Positions 1-10,021 are shown, counted from the stretch's first letter. The stretch: DNA of 64,000 nucleotides from Ochlerotatus camptorhynchus (GCF_037179485.1 NW_027040682.1:3194501-3258500), one strand, 5' to 3'. A program made the numbers and translations. The notes: generated from the letters alone by a model not told the origin.

Positions 1-612
1 TAAAGATCACATTGAGGGCATTCAAGCCAAATGTAACAAATATATTAAATGTTTGTATCCTCTTATAAACAGGAAATCCAAACTTTGCCTGACGAATAAA
101 CTTCTAATATTTAAACAAGTTTTTAGACCGGCCATGCTTTACGCTGTACCAATATGGTCTAGTTGCTGCACTACCAGGAAAAAAGCACTTCAAAGGATTC
201 AGAACAAAATTCTGAAAATGATTTTGAAGTTGCCTCCCTGGTACAGTACAACCGTAGTACATAGAATTTCGAATGTTGAGACTTTAGCACAAATGTCCAA
301 CAAAATAATTAATAATTTCAGGCAAAAATCGTTGCAATCCTCAATTGCAACGATTAATTCCCTTTATACTTAGATAAGATTTAGTTTTAGTTTTTAGTTT
401 TAAGATATCAATTGTTATACTGACATGCAGGTTAAAAAACCTGTTTAAAATACTGAATTGCCAAGACATGAACAATGTAAAAACACTTAGATATATATCA
501 TAACAATTAAGGCTGGTACGTTACTGCAGTAACTGGAGCACCTAGTTTAAAATGAAATGTAATTTATTTTGAATTTGGAACAAATAAAGAGTTAAAAAAA
601 AAAAAAAAAAAA
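1..612 (+). mobile_element. 3' end of a jockey-clade non-LTR retrotransposon
   Basis: The left edge of the window cuts a LINE. An open frame runs from position 2 to the stop at 371-373, followed by about 220 bp of 3'UTR, an AATAAA signal near 583 and an A-run at about 593-612. Coding C-terminus, short 3'UTR and poly(A) tail are the standard layout of jockey-clade elements. The element lies directly against the repeat that starts near 627 and interrupts its left part, since the second copy of that repeat (60650-63100) continues further left. Confidence 0.85.
2..373 (+). CDS. Reverse transcriptase ORF2 C-terminus (partial, jockey clade)
   Basis: About 123 codons are open from the window edge to a TAG. 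The peptide contains the thumb-region signature FRPAMLYAVPIW, then RKKALQRIQNKILKMILKLPPWY, which matches the usual C-terminal block of jockey/Juan-type LINE ORF2 proteins (R..L.Y..P.W..........LQ..QN..L......PW). The catalytic RT domain would lie upstream, outside the window. No stop or frameshift is visible in the part present, so this copy is fairly young. Assignment to Juan rather than another jockey lineage is a guess. Confidence 0.8.
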   Translation, partial: KDHIEGIQAKCNKYIKCLYPLINRKSKLCLTNKLLIFKQVFRPAMLYAVPIWSSCCTTRKKALQRIQNKILKMILKLPPWYSTTVVHRISNVETLAQMSNKIINNFRQKSLQSSIATINSLYT

Positions 613-960
613 CAAACTAGGTATATTAATTATTTCGTTTTGATTCCAAGAAAATTGCGGAAGCAGAAATTTCAGAAAAACTTCGAAAGCTTCACAGAAG
701 TGCAGCAGAGATCTTCAGAAACATTTCGAGAACTTCATAGAAGTGTAACAAACTTTCATAAACATTAGCAAAATGCGAGAGTATTTCAAAGAAGTTTAGT
801 AAGCTCCAAAAATAGAGGGAGTTCAGTTCCATCAGTTTCAGAAAATTAGCGGAAATTTTTAAGAAGTTCCCAGATTTTCAGAGAAGATCAGAGATACTAA
901 GATGCTCAGATAATTATTAAGGTCTTTACATAAGTTCAAAGTTAAAGGATGCTTACACAT

Positions 961-1688
961 TGTTACCGCGAGGCAATTAATTTAAAACCAAAACCATAAG
1001 ATAACCACATAATTGCATCTCGTTTGCATACCCTAATAAAAATTGTATGGTTAATTTGCTTAACGACGTGTTCTGGGTATCATCCAAACCATTTGTGGAA
1101 TAGTTCAATGATTTGGGTTATCGTTCGTTTATGGTTATTTTTTATTAGGGTAGCCCTAGCTGACGTTGATACCAAGGCCAAGAATATGAAATGAAAAGTA
1201 GGGCAAAAGGAGTGAGAGCTCGTTTTACATAATCTAACTGCAGTATTTATTTAGGAATGTTTCTGCGTTCAAGTGGGATAAACACGCCCACGCATGGTAT
1301 GCTATAAGGTCTAAACAACACAAATTTACCCTTTCAAGGGCGATCGGAATCCTAGCTAATTAGAATAGGCAAATTATGTTAAAGATCGGTATTGTAAGGG
1401 ATATGTTAAACCCTGGACAAATCATGTAAAAGTTTTACATAATTATATGTTTCTAATGCAACACAGAGCCGTAAGATCACTTTGTACAATTTTGTTGAAT
1501 AAAATCAAGTTTCGTAGGTTACTCCAGATTCTTCTCTTTTTGAATCCGAAAGAACTTTCGGCCTAGAAGTGAAAACATCTCTCCTTAACCGGAGAAAAAA
1601 GTAGCTCCTAGAATCGAGAAACAGTGTCTGACCTAGTAAGCGAAAGACTCTCCCTAACCGGAGAAGAAAGTAGCTTTTGGCGGCGACA
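961..1688. mobile_element. Solo LTR with 5-bp target duplication
   Basis: The segment starts TGTTACCGCG, ends GGCGACA (TG...CA), and is flanked by CACAT at 956-960 and 1689-1693. The second copy of the host repeat near 62160-62180 lacks the segment and reads ACAT followed by the same downstream sequence, so it acts as an empty site. The 728 bp include a 120-bp MITE (1031-1150). There is an AATAAA near 1498 and an internal partial duplication of a TAACCGGAGAA-type motif at 1585-1680. A 5-bp duplication fits Pao/Bel, copia or gypsy; no internal coding region is left, so the class is undecided. Confidence 0.8.
1031..1150. mobile_element. 120-bp MITE, TIR CCCTAATAAAAA, copy 1
   Basis: The 120-bp unit begins CCCTAATAAAAA and ends TTTTTATTAGGG, with TA on both sides (1029-1030 and 1151-1152). 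An almost identical unit of the same length lies in the opposite orientation at 6144-6263. It is inserted in the solo LTR, so it is younger than the LTR. Confidence 0.85.
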
Positions 1689-2430
1689 CACATTTTTAGG
1701 ACAGTTCAATTAAATTTCGGGCAGTGCAACAAGCTTCATGAGAACTGCAAAATAAATTAGAGAAGTTTCGAGAACTTCAGGCAAGAACAAATAACCTCAG
1801 AGGAATTCAGGAGCATCAGACAAGTTTCTCAAACTACAAAAGATTTTTTTTTTATTATGTCTATTTAGGAGATTTACAGCCGCAGGCTGGTTCATCTCCT
1901 ACTAACTACAAAAGAACTTCAAGGCAGTTTCATTAACTTCAGGAAAATTTAGGGAACCATCAAGTAGTTCTGAAGTCCATTCCATATTCTTGGAGTTCTC
2001 CTCAGCATTCGCTTTGTATTCTCACGAAACTCTCATGGAATTATTCTAGAAATTCACTTTGAACGCTTTTTTGAATTTCTGGCAATTCCATTGAAATATT
2101 CCTCAAAATTTCGTTGGACCTATCCCCGAATTCAAATTTCTTTGAAATTTTCTCGGAATTACCTTGACATTCTCCTCAGTAAGAAAACCTTTGGAAAGAT
2201 TCGCATATTGTTCATTGAATTCACGTAAGATTTCCTCTTGAATGTCACTCCTTCCATTGGAATTCTACTCACATAGCAAGTCTCCTAAGAATTCATTTGC
2301 ATTTCTCCTCACAAATTCCTTAGATTTCTGCTAATATTTTTTTCGGCAAACTCTATTGGAAAACTTTTTCGAATTCCTTCGAAGATCTCCTGGAGTGGTA
2401 CTCAGAATTTTAATTCTATAGAAAGGTGTC

Positions 2431-2560
2431 TTAAATGATTGTTCCATACCCCGCACATGATTCTGTCTCCTTTATACGTTTAAAACGTTTGTTAAGAGTT
2501 CCATCTAACACAAACTTTCGGAAAAGATGACAATAATCTGTCTTACTGTTAAAATGAAAC
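2431..2560. other. Short AT-rich spacer
   Basis: No ORF, repeat or site is recognised here. It separates repeat copy A from the 3' end of the MADF/BESS gene. Confidence 0.5.
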
Positions 2561-2566
2561 TTTATT
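2561..2566 (-). terminator. Candidate poly(A) signal of the MADF/BESS gene
   Basis: TTTATT on the plus strand reads AATAAA on the minus strand, about 310 bp past the stop codon of the minus-strand gene. This is a plausible 3'UTR length; use of the signal is inferred. Confidence 0.45.
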
Positions 2567-2876
2567 TACCATGTATCAATTAAAATTACACTTGTACACA
2601 TTTTGATATAATAATAGATTGAGATACATTTTTTTGAAAAGGAAAATATTTTGCGGCAGAAAATTGCTACTTCTACTAAACTTTTTAGTACCTACTAGTT
2701 AATAAGAAAAAAAAATAAAAATTGACGCAAACTACAACGAAAATCATACCTATTCTCAGAAGAGAAAAAAAAAGAAGAGCCAAGAAGCACTACTAAACTA
2801 ACGACGCTCCAACATGACATCATTGTACAATACGCGAATCTCAGCGCGCCGGCCTCATCCCGAAGCCGCCCGCATT

Positions 2877-3887
2877 TTACGTTGTGCTCAGTATCTCGTC
2901 GATCAGCCGCAGAATGCCAATCTTCAGCTTCCGCTTCTGGTCCATGCTCATCGACTGGATGTCGGGAATGAGACTCTTGAAGAAGTTGTTGTCCGCATCG
3001 GCCGCGGCATTGGCGGCTAGCTGCTGCTGCTGCACCGAAGACGACAACGACTGTTGCCGCTGATGATTGGAGCTGGAGCTGGGCGCTTGCTGTAGCGTGT
3101 ACTGACCCGTGATTGTGGGAGTAGAAGTGTACATGGTGCTTGCAGTCGTTTGCGGGGCCGCCGTTACTGTTGCGTAGGTGTAGTGCTTGACGTTGCCGTC
3201 CGCTTTCGTCTTGATTATATGCGGCGTAGACTGGTGCTGTGACTGTGACTTGGAAGTGGACTCCGGCGTGACATGCACGGCTTCAAGACGCGCTTGTTTG
3301 GAAGGAGTTGCTTCGATGATTTCATACGTGGTGGTCGTCTCCTGGGTCTGGCTTTCCTGGCCCATAGGAAGTATCTTAATCGACTGGATTATACTTTGCT
3401 TGATCTGTTGGTGATCTTCTTCCTGAACGTCAATTGTTTCAATTTCGTGATCCTCTTCCTCCTCGACCTCTTCCTCTGGCTTAAGCATATCCCCCATATC
3501 GCCGCTATTGTTATTCTTGATCCATGCCGAGTCCTCCGATTCATACGTAGCAGTATCACCATCTTTCATCTTCAAGTAAGGTACAACAAATTGCATATGA
3601 TTGTACAAATAGTACGGTTTCCTCCTCAGGTTAGCCGCGCTATCGATATTGTCCCGAACCGACTTCAAGTACCGCGTCATGCAACATCTCAGGTTCCTCC
3701 AGCGCTTTTTGCACAAATCAACGCCCTCGCCGACGCTCGCGGAAACCGCAACCCAAGCCTTATCCTGAACCTGGGCCTGTTTGTACTCCGTGCTGTTGCT
3801 ATCGAACAGGCACGGGTGCTTCTCCACTTCGGCGACAAAGTTGATGTTGAACTGCTGGTCCTCCGGTGTCATTTTGGTGGGACCCAT
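2877..3887 (-). CDS. MADF-BESS domain transcription regulator
   Basis: A single-exon gene of 336 residues. The chosen ATG (3885-3887) is the first ATG after an in-frame TAA and has a good Kozak context (GAAATGG); the longer frame starting at 3905 would need a TTG. An N-terminal MADF (Myb/SANT-like DNA-binding) domain covers about residues 10-105: FNINFVAEVEKHPCLFD, then KAWVAVSASVG, then CKKRWRNLRCCMTRYLKS and YNHMQFVVPYLK. An acidic stretch (EEEVEEEEDHE) follows, then a long Q/S/T-rich linker, and a C-terminal BESS motif FFKSLIPDIQSMSMDQKRKLKIGI, the protein-interaction module of this family. In flies such proteins (the Adf-1 type) are nuclear and sequence-specific. Which family member this is cannot be told by eye. 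No disruption is seen; it is the best intact host gene in the window. Confidence 0.9.
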   Translation of the reverse strand: MGPTKMTPEDQQFNINFVAEVEKHPCLFDSNSTEYKQAQVQDKAWVAVSASVGEGVDLCKKRWRNLRCCMTRYLKSVRDNIDSAANLRRKPYYLYNHMQFVVPYLKMKDGDTATYESEDSAWIKNNNSGDMGDMLKPEEEVEEEEDHEIETIDVQEEDHQQIKQSIIQSIKILPMGQESQTQETTTTYEIIEATPSKQARLEAVHVTPESTSKSQSQHQSTPHIIKTKADGNVKHYTYATVTAAPQTTASTMYTSTPTITGQYTLQQAPSSSSNHQRQQSLSSSVQQQQLAANAAADADNNFFKSLIPDIQSMSMDQKRKLKIGILRLIDEILSTT

Positions 3888-4515
3888 TTCGAAAGCGGCT
3901 GACAAACGCGCAAACGGTGGTGCTGGCGTAGATTTTAGAAGATTTTATTTAGCTGCGGTAGGCTTTTTTTTTGCGCCAGCTATACGAAGCAAATAATTTT
4001 CCAAATCCAACAACTTTTCAAACAATCACAAACAAACACTCGCGAGTGTCATGAAATAATTTTGATTCTGGGATTATGAGAAAAATGACAGTTTCACGAA
4101 CGAAAAGCGCTTTACTCGCCCACTGCGAAATTGATGGAGACGAACGATGGAGTTCTGTGAACATTTCTAGATACAGCTGGAATAAGGGCCAATGTCGCAA
4201 TGTGCTTGAACTGAGAAAAATGAATCTTAAATTTCGAACAAGATTAATCAAATCTAAAAAAATTATAAACCCATTTCAAAAACTAGAATATTTTTAAATA
4301 TTGCGATTCATGGTTAGCATAATTGAGAGATAATTTGTTTTTTTTTAAGGATATTGATCTAAATGCGTATTCGTAGGTTAAATCCGCATTAAAAATGGAA
4401 CTGATTTTCAGAAGTTCATCCCTATACATTGACACTATTTTGAATAAGTGCGATTATATTGAGAAAAAAACACCATATTAGCGCCCCTTGGTAGGATTTT
4501 GTATGGGAGCGAGTA
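3888..4515. other. Upstream region of the MADF/BESS gene
   Basis: AT-rich spacer with short shadow ORFs on both strands that show no domain. It should hold the minus-strand gene's 5'UTR and promoter. A stretch at 4350-4450 weakly resembles 47400-47510, next to the second copy of the MITE that follows. Confidence 0.4.
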
Positions 4516-4942
4516 GAGTCGGTGTATAATGAGTCACGCCAAGAGTGGAGCCAAGTCTACCTATTGAACTGTCCAAGCGACTACCTATCGTGCAAAGTAA
4601 ATAAACATTACGACGCTATGAAAGGTTCCCGAAAGGTATTGCAATAAAATATAAAATATAATCGAAGAAATGAGCATAAACACGCAGTGAGCGTTAAATT
4701 GTCATGGGATACGCTCGGTAATGATTAGTAATGAGAATTTCTACTATTTTTTGTTAAGATAATTTGACAAAATCACTGATATAATGATTTACTACAGCCG
4801 CAGTATTTTTTCTCTCGCTAGAAGTCATTTGAAGTTGTTGTAGAAGTCCTCTGTTGCCAAGTGAAATGAATTGGAATCTTTCGAAAACCGTGATGCGAGT
4901 TCAACTGTTTTTCTCTTGGCGTGACTCATTATACACCGACTC
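4516..4942. mobile_element. 427-bp MITE, TIR GAGTCGGTGTATAATGAGTC, copy 1
   Basis: The ends are near-perfect inverted repeats of about 29 bp (GAGTCGGTGTATAATGAGTC.. and ..GACTCATTATACACCGACTC), with TA at 4514-4515 and 4943-4944. The second copy at 46523-47258 shares the whole sequence but carries a 312-bp insertion. No coding capacity. TA target and TIR suggest a non-autonomous Tc1/mariner-like element. Confidence 0.85.
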
Positions 4943-4944
4943 TA

Positions 4945-5213
4945 GGAGCGAGCTGTCAATTGGTTACACTGAGCGAATTTACCATGTCGTCATTGCATGA
5001 TAAATCATTCAGAGCTATCCGATTGCTTTAACATTTAATTAACATTAAATGGGATGATTCATCATACATATCATAAAAGAAAATAACATCAGCCACAACA
5101 ACTGTCATGCGCTACATTTTCATATCGTTTCAGTCTCACATTGACTTTTGGCCTCGCAATTTTGTATTCGCAGCTTTTTGTTTGATTGTTCGGGACCAAC
5201 CCCCCCCCCCCCC
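4945..5213. other. Spacer ending in a C-tract
   Basis: No gene is seen. A run of about 15 C at 5200-5214 abuts the AMP deaminase fragment and marks its truncated 5' border. Confidence 0.5.
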
Positions 5214-6143
5214 CTCGAGGAGGTGGCCAGCGACTTTGATGAAAGCAAGTACCAGAACGCCGAACTGCGCCTTTCGATCTACGGCAAGTCGCCGGACGAG
5301 TGGTATAAACTGGCCAAGTGGGCCATCGACGGAAACGTGTACTCAAACAACATCCGCTGGTTGATTCAAATTCCTAGACTTTAGAAAGTTACTGGGTGGG
5401 GAGGTCCTTTGTTTCAAGCATGACGATTCTAACAAATCAAATTTATCTTCCAGGGACATCTTCAAGACCAACCAGGAGTCGAGTTTCGAACGCCTTTGGA
5501 TACGGTTGCGTCTAACTTTGGTCTCTGTTTTGTGCGTGCATTCTCTTTCATAGTTTTCGGCTGCATTTGCCGGATTAGCGCTGGCACTCTGCCTCCCGGA
5601 CGGTTATACGTGTGCGAGTGGTGGTTTTCTCGCTTTCCGAGAAGTTTTAGAATCAAGAAAGAAAACATGATTCATCATGTTTGCAAAATTGCAAGCATCA
5701 GAAGATTTGGCGCTGCGTGGTTTGATTGTTTCTCCCGGACCAGAAATTTGTTGCATCGCGAGTGAAAATTTTAATTTCTGTTTATTTACGCGGTGATGAG
5801 CACGGCGCTGATCTATTGTTAGGGTTTTGCGATGTGCATTGCTTTTGTGTACGTAGTGTCTTGAAAAAGAAAAGTGAAGAAAAGTGATATTTGGTTGTTG
5901 TGTGGTTGGAGTGGAGAGAAAAATATGCGTTGAAGCATCGGAAATGCGCTCCCGGGTGAAGTGATTTGGTGAGTACGTTCCAGTTGAAGATTGTTGACAA
6001 GTGTATTTGTGGTGATGCAAATTATGGTTTAGATGACGCACGGCTTCAAACATTTTGTGTATCAAAATAAAACATATTACATACTAAATACGCACAGGGC
6101 ATCGTCTGCTGACCATTGCCACGGGTATATCGTGGGAGTCCCA

Positions 6144-6263
6144 CCCTAATAAAAAATAACCATAAACGAACGATAACCCAAATCATTGAATTATTCCACA
6201 AATGGTTTGGATGATACCCAGAACACGTCGTTAAGCAAATTAACCATACAATTTTTATTAGGG
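6144..6263. mobile_element. 120-bp MITE, TIR CCCTAATAAAAA, copy 2 (inverted)
   Basis: Same length and near-identical sequence to 1031-1150, in reverse orientation. The flanks are CA on both sides (6142-6143, 6264-6265) instead of TA. Confidence 0.82.
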
Positions 6264-6483
6264 CAGGTACCCGGTTCAAGCTTTAGTTGGCGGCGGTGGC
6301 TCTTCTTGACCTTCTATCCCCTGAGTAGTTAGTGTGAATAAGGGCGTCTATGTGATGTTTTGCTGTACCTGTTGTGGACATCTAGTACATCCTGTTCCCT
6401 TAACTTGTTGAGGACACCCTGTCTTGCCTCAAAAGTTACCCTTTTTGAAGTACTAGTCTTCACAACATAAAGGGCACCATTAC

Positions 6484-6768
6484 CATAGAGGTAACTCTAA
6501 GACTAGAAGGTCCCGAAATAACGTGCTCAACTTTTTGGCTCAGCTCTGGTACTCTTCTCGGTCCCAAGCTAATCGATTCACCCCTCGAAACATAGGAAAA
6601 ACCAATAACCCCTCATTTTATCTGTCAAACTTTCATAGCGAATCAAAACAAACATTGCATAGTACTAGAATTTCGACTAGAATGGTGTACGTTAATCGTT
6701 TGCTTGGGACCAATAGGCTAGTCAAGTAGTGAGCCAATTTAAAATCGTTAGTTTCGTATTGATTGTTG
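6484..6768. mobile_element. 285-bp element with 7-bp target duplication, copy 1
   Basis: Starts CATAGAGGTAACTCTAAGAC and ends CGTATTGATTGTTG, between CCATTAC at 6477-6483 and 6769-6775. A closely related unit with the same two ends lies at 10191-10476 and also has a 7-bp duplication. Its core is shared with the longer inverted-repeat element at 24807-25177. Non-coding. Confidence 0.75.
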
Positions 6769-7331
6769 CCATTACGGAGCATGAGATTTGATCAAATTAT
6801 TCGCAGTTCTATTTGTCCAACGCCCCCGGCTGGGTGAGGGATAGAGGATGACACACACACACACAGGGACATCTTCAAGACCAACCAGCTGATGAGCTCG
6901 TTCCAGCAGATTTTGGACAACATTTTCAAACCCGCTGTTCGACGCCACAAACAACCCGAACCAACATCCGGAGTTGCAAAAGTTCCTGTAGTACATGATT
7001 GGGTTCGATTCCGTCGATGACGAGTCCAAACCGGAGAATCCACTGTTCGATGGGGACGTGACCACGCCGGATCAGTGGACGGAGAACGAGAACCCACCAT
7101 ACGCGCACTACATATACTACACGTACGCCAACATGATAGTGCTGAATCATTTCCGCTCGGAGCAGAGCATGAATACTTTCGTCCTGCGGCCGCATGTTGG
7201 GCGAGGCCAGCCCAGTGCAGCATTTAGTGTGCGACGATGATGGTGGAGAACATCTCCCATGGGTTGCAGCGTTCGGCTCAAAGTCTCCTTAATAAAGATA
7301 ACTAACTATCTGTACTATCTCGCACAAATCG

Positions 7332-8287
7332 GTAAGATGTTTCGTTGGACAGTGTGTGCACAAACGAAGTGACAGACGACTAACTGGCGAAGAAATCAAT
7401 TAAAACAATGTAGTTCGCTGTAATAGAATTTTCTTAGAAGCTTGTCCCATCACCCACCAGATGGGATAGTATTTTTGTTTTGGTTTTGCACAAAGTTGAT
7501 TTTGTGTACAATGATTCTTTGACAGTGTGCAAAGAGTGTATCATTTTGTCATTTTTTTATGCATTTCAGTGTTGAGTAGAGTGAAAGAGATAGAACCAAA
7601 ACATTCTAGTACATTTGGTGAAAATGCTAGTTCAATCCAGTAGTAGTGTTGCCATGTGGTACAATCCAGTAGTAGTGGTGTTGCCATGTGGTACACTGTA
7701 AAATTGCAATAGCAGGTTAGTCACCAAAGTTTTCGAGCCGCTCCGTCTGTAACTTCGTTTGTGGTGTGTGTGTTGGACATTCAATTGATGACAGATATTT
7801 CTCCCCTCAGGAATCGCCATGTCTCCACTGTCGAACAATTCATTCGTCCAAACAAGAAACAGACCAAAAGCCATCAGCGAACTAGGTTCAACATGTTACT
7901 TTGCTTCTCAGCAAGTAATTATAGAACATTTTTATAAGTGCAGTGAGGCACCCTAATTCCAATCAGCGCCTAACTTCAAATCAAAACACTGAATATCAAA
8001 ACGATTTGACAACAGTGATTTAGTTTTACATCCACTGACCAAAAAATTATGGATCAGCTAAAAATAATTCAGTCAGTCTAGCGTGTTAATCAAATTGAAG
8101 TAATCCATATTTGTTGGTGGTCCATAATTGTGGAGTCAGTGCAAGGGGTATTTAAATCTACACACCGTAATCTGCTCCGCGAGATTTAGTTGTGCCGAAA
8201 GCTGTGAAAACAAGTTTTGCGATTGCGTTTACATTTTCAATTTCATTGATGGTTTATGGCAAACATTAAAGCTGTTAAGTGTGTATT
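7332..8287. other. Spacer after the AMP deaminase piece
   Basis: Begins with the retained intron donor. Holds a small tandem duplication (7633-7693) and, at 7945-7975, a stretch that matches the junction flanks of the element at 11022-11396 without the element. No gene is seen. Confidence 0.5.
7633..7693 (+). repeat. Two-unit tandem repeat (29 and 32 bp)
   Basis: The unit CAATCCAGTAGTAGT.. ..GCCATGTGGTA occurs twice head to tail; the second unit has three extra bases. Confidence 0.85.
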
Positions 8288-8466
8288 AAGTTATTTTCCA
8301 TGTTCGAAAATCCCCGTCGATCGACCGGTTGTCAAAATTTAACTTCTTGTCTGTCAGAAATAACCATGCTCGGAGAGCCTCGCGGAGAGCAGGGTAAATC
8401 GAGAACTTTTCATTTGACAAATTTTAACCAAAAGTTAAAAATTCGCCAAATGGTTCAGTGCCTAAG
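8288..8466. mobile_element. Truncated MITE of the GCTGTGAACCATTTG family
   Basis: Matches 8517-8706 from AGTTATTTT onward but lacks the first about 50 bp. It ends in GGTTCAGTGCCTAAG, where the complete copy at 8467 begins, giving a head-to-tail pair. Confidence 0.7.
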
Positions 8467-8706
8467 GCTGTGAACCATTTGCCGAGTTAAATTTAACTCA
8501 TGATTAAAAGTGACATTTCGAAAGTTATTTTCTATGTTCGAAAATCCCCGTGCTGTCGATCTACCGGTTTTCGACCCACGGTTGTCAAAATTTAACTTCT
8601 TGTCTGTCAGAAATAACTATGTTCGGATAGCAGGGTTCATCGATAACTTTCCATCTGTCAAATTTTAACCAAAAGTTAAAATAAAAATCGCCAAATGGTT
8701 CAGAGC
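8467..8706. mobile_element. 240-bp MITE, TIR GCTGTGAACCATTTG
   Basis: Ends GCTGTGAACCATTTG and CAAATGGTTCAGAGC are inverted repeats. A third copy lies at 62703-62948, where a paralogous empty site shows a 5-bp CTAAG target. Here the flanks are CTAAG and CTTAG. Non-coding. Confidence 0.8.
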
Positions 8707-9552
8707 CTTAGCCAAGGTTGTCAAAATTTTACTTCATCATTACAGCATCATTCTTATTTGAACGAGAGCGGAGCGGGTAGTGGAAGAGCAAATTCAACCC
8801 GTTCAAAAGAAACGTGTGCAGAAACGAAGGTGTAACCTGATTGATGGTCGAGGAAATTTCCTTCAGATGCATATTAAATATTCCCCGACCAAAGCGAAAC
8901 CAGAACGCGAATGGGTGTAAGTTCAATCCCACCTTAGAAACAACATCTTCGAACCAGTTCATCTGATCGACTCACTCAGAAGTACATAACCTCGAAGATA
9001 TCATCCAAGTCGATCGTGCCGCTGGTTATGGTGTCTCCTACCACCACCACCCAATTACACATATTCAAACTTAGCAAGTTCATGATCTTATGTAGTTTTG
9101 GTACCCTATGCAATGTACTACCAATGAAAACCAATTGTACCACCGATGAAAACCATCAAATATCCCCCCACTCCAGATCAGTCATACTTTGGAAATGGCC
9201 TGTGAACCAGATAAGCTACTGCAGGCAGGACCCTGTGGTTATTGTTCCTCATCTGCACACCCATGGACTCTTGCCAAACAGCAGGGTGCTTAGAGTCGTC
9301 ATGTGGGAACCGTTTACCCCAGCGAAACCCCCTCTACCGCGTAAATTGTAGAGATTGAGTAAGGCCTTACAGACCTTATGAGAACTGATCGGTAAGCCAC
9401 CTGATCGGGGTCTCTTGTGACAAACTAGTTCAACAGAAGGATGATGACAGAGATGCATCGACAAAATGGCCGGATCGTGAATGATGGGTATGTGCTTGAT
9501 GTCGGACTGTTGGAATTTAATGTACTTGAACTATTGCGTTAAGGCAACCATA
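8707..9552. other. Unassigned stretch with open minus frame
   Basis: A 77-codon minus frame at 8729-8962 (LNLHPFAFWFRFGRGIF..) has a protein-like composition but matches no family I can name, and adjacent frames are broken. The plus frame at 9016-9351 shows no domain. Possibly a decayed gene fragment; nothing firmer can be said. Confidence 0.3.
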
Positions 9553-9763
9553 CACACTTAAATTTTTTCGCCGAGATTCCAACAGCCGAGCAGTTCTGCA
9601 ATTTATTTTGCTGAGATTCAGTAACACAATTGCCGAGACTCAGCTAACAAATAACATTTTGCTGAGATATCAGCTAACAAACAGATATTTTGCAGAGATA
9701 TCAGCAAAAGTAAATGCCGAGGTAATCGGCTGTTGGAGATTTTACCGAACTAGATTAAGTGTC
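9553..9763. mobile_element. MITE of the CACACTTA group, diverged
   Basis: Starts TACACACTTAAATTTTTTCG and ends in CTAGATTAAGTGTCC. Internally an inverted CCAACAGCCG / CGGCTGTTGG pair and several GCTGAGATATCAGC-like words make it largely palindromic. Related in end sequence to 24193-24388, 24563-24788 and 44852-45092. The right TA is lost, so the border is approximate. Confidence 0.6.
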
Positions 9764-9794
9764 CAGATCTGAGGTTAATACGTTTCGACATCCC

Positions 9795-10013
9795 CAGTGG
9801 CGTTTCCTTAACCTCAATCTACCTGTGCACCAACTCTCAAAACATAAACAATTATCAAAATATTGCATGCAATGGATAGATATCGAGATTATGAAGTTTC
9901 GAGTTTATTCAAGATTAAGTTTATTTTTCAACCGATTCGAGTATGAATATGGCATTAAATCTGGTTTTGAAAGTTGGTGCACAGGTAAAAAGTGAGGTTA
10001 CGGGACGCCACTG
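9795..10013. mobile_element. 219-bp hAT-type MITE, TIR CAGTGGCGT
   Basis: Starts CAGTGGCGTTTCCTTAACCTC and ends GAGGTTACGGGACGCCACTG, with GACATCCC at 9787-9794 and 10014-10021. A perfect 8-bp target duplication plus CAGTGGCG ends is the hAT signature. Non-coding. Confidence 0.88.
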
Positions 10014-10021
10014 GACATCCC

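Larger units (their letters stand above)
627..2430. repeat. Dispersed repeat, copy A (about 1.1 kb without its insertion)
   Basis: The sequence at 627-955 and 1694-2430 aligns by eye with 61772-63100: shared blocks include the start TTATTTCGTTT, the block around 1724 (AACAAGCTTCATGAGAACTG), and the block near 2235 (CTCACTCCTTCC-type). Copy A is interrupted by a solo LTR (961-1688) that copy B lacks; copy B carries a MITE that copy A lacks. The sequence is made of loosely periodic TTCAGGAACTTC-like words, has no ORF, and its family is not recognised. Confidence 0.75.
5476..6863 (+). mobile_element. 1388-bp insertion in the AMP deaminase pseudogene, 25-bp flanking duplication
   Basis: The 25-bp exon-start sequence from CAGGGACATC to ACCAACCAG occurs at 5451-5475 and again at 6864-6888, bracketing this segment. 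The insertion ends in an AC microsatellite (about 6851-6863) next to the right duplicate. A long target duplication with a simple-repeat tail is typical of target-primed reverse transcription, so an inserted RNA copy is plausible. It contains no recognisable ORF; 5476-6060 looks like transcribed non-coding sequence. A 120-bp MITE and a 285-bp element lie inside it. Confidence 0.55.
5214..7331 (+). pseudogene. AMPD: AMP deaminase, broken unprocessed copy
   Basis: Two exon pieces carry AMP deaminase (AMP to IMP plus ammonia) signatures. Piece 1, 5214-5383, encodes ESKYQNAELRLSIYGKSPDEW and WLIQIPRL. Piece 2, 6867-7331, encodes DIFKTNQLM, IGFDSVDDESKPENP, NPPYAHYIYYTYANM, FVLRPH and LYYLAQIG, and ends at an intact GTAAGA donor. 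An intron remnant ending TTCCAG (about 5384-5453) lies between them, so this is a duplicated, not a retrotransposed, copy. Lesions: the 5' part is replaced by a C-tract; the donor after piece 1 reads GAAAGT and an in-frame TAG sits there; there is a frameshift near 6930, a TAG at 6989-6991 and further frameshifts after 7195. The family's HCGEAG motif is degraded to HVGRG. A 1.4-kb insertion splits the gene at 5476-6863. The downstream catalytic exons (SLSTDDP region) are not found. Confidence 0.88.

Noticed and set aside
1505..1693. 62-codon minus ORF in the solo LTR
   Set aside because: Produced by the duplicated CCGGAGAA motif; LTRs are non-coding here.
3187..3902. Plus-strand ORFs opposite the MADF/BESS gene
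   Set aside because: Shadow frames of the real gene; no domain and composition of antisense reading.
3888..3905. Six extra N-terminal residues for the MADF/BESS protein
   Set aside because: They would require a TTG start; the ATG at 3885-3887 has a good context and an in-frame stop lies upstream.
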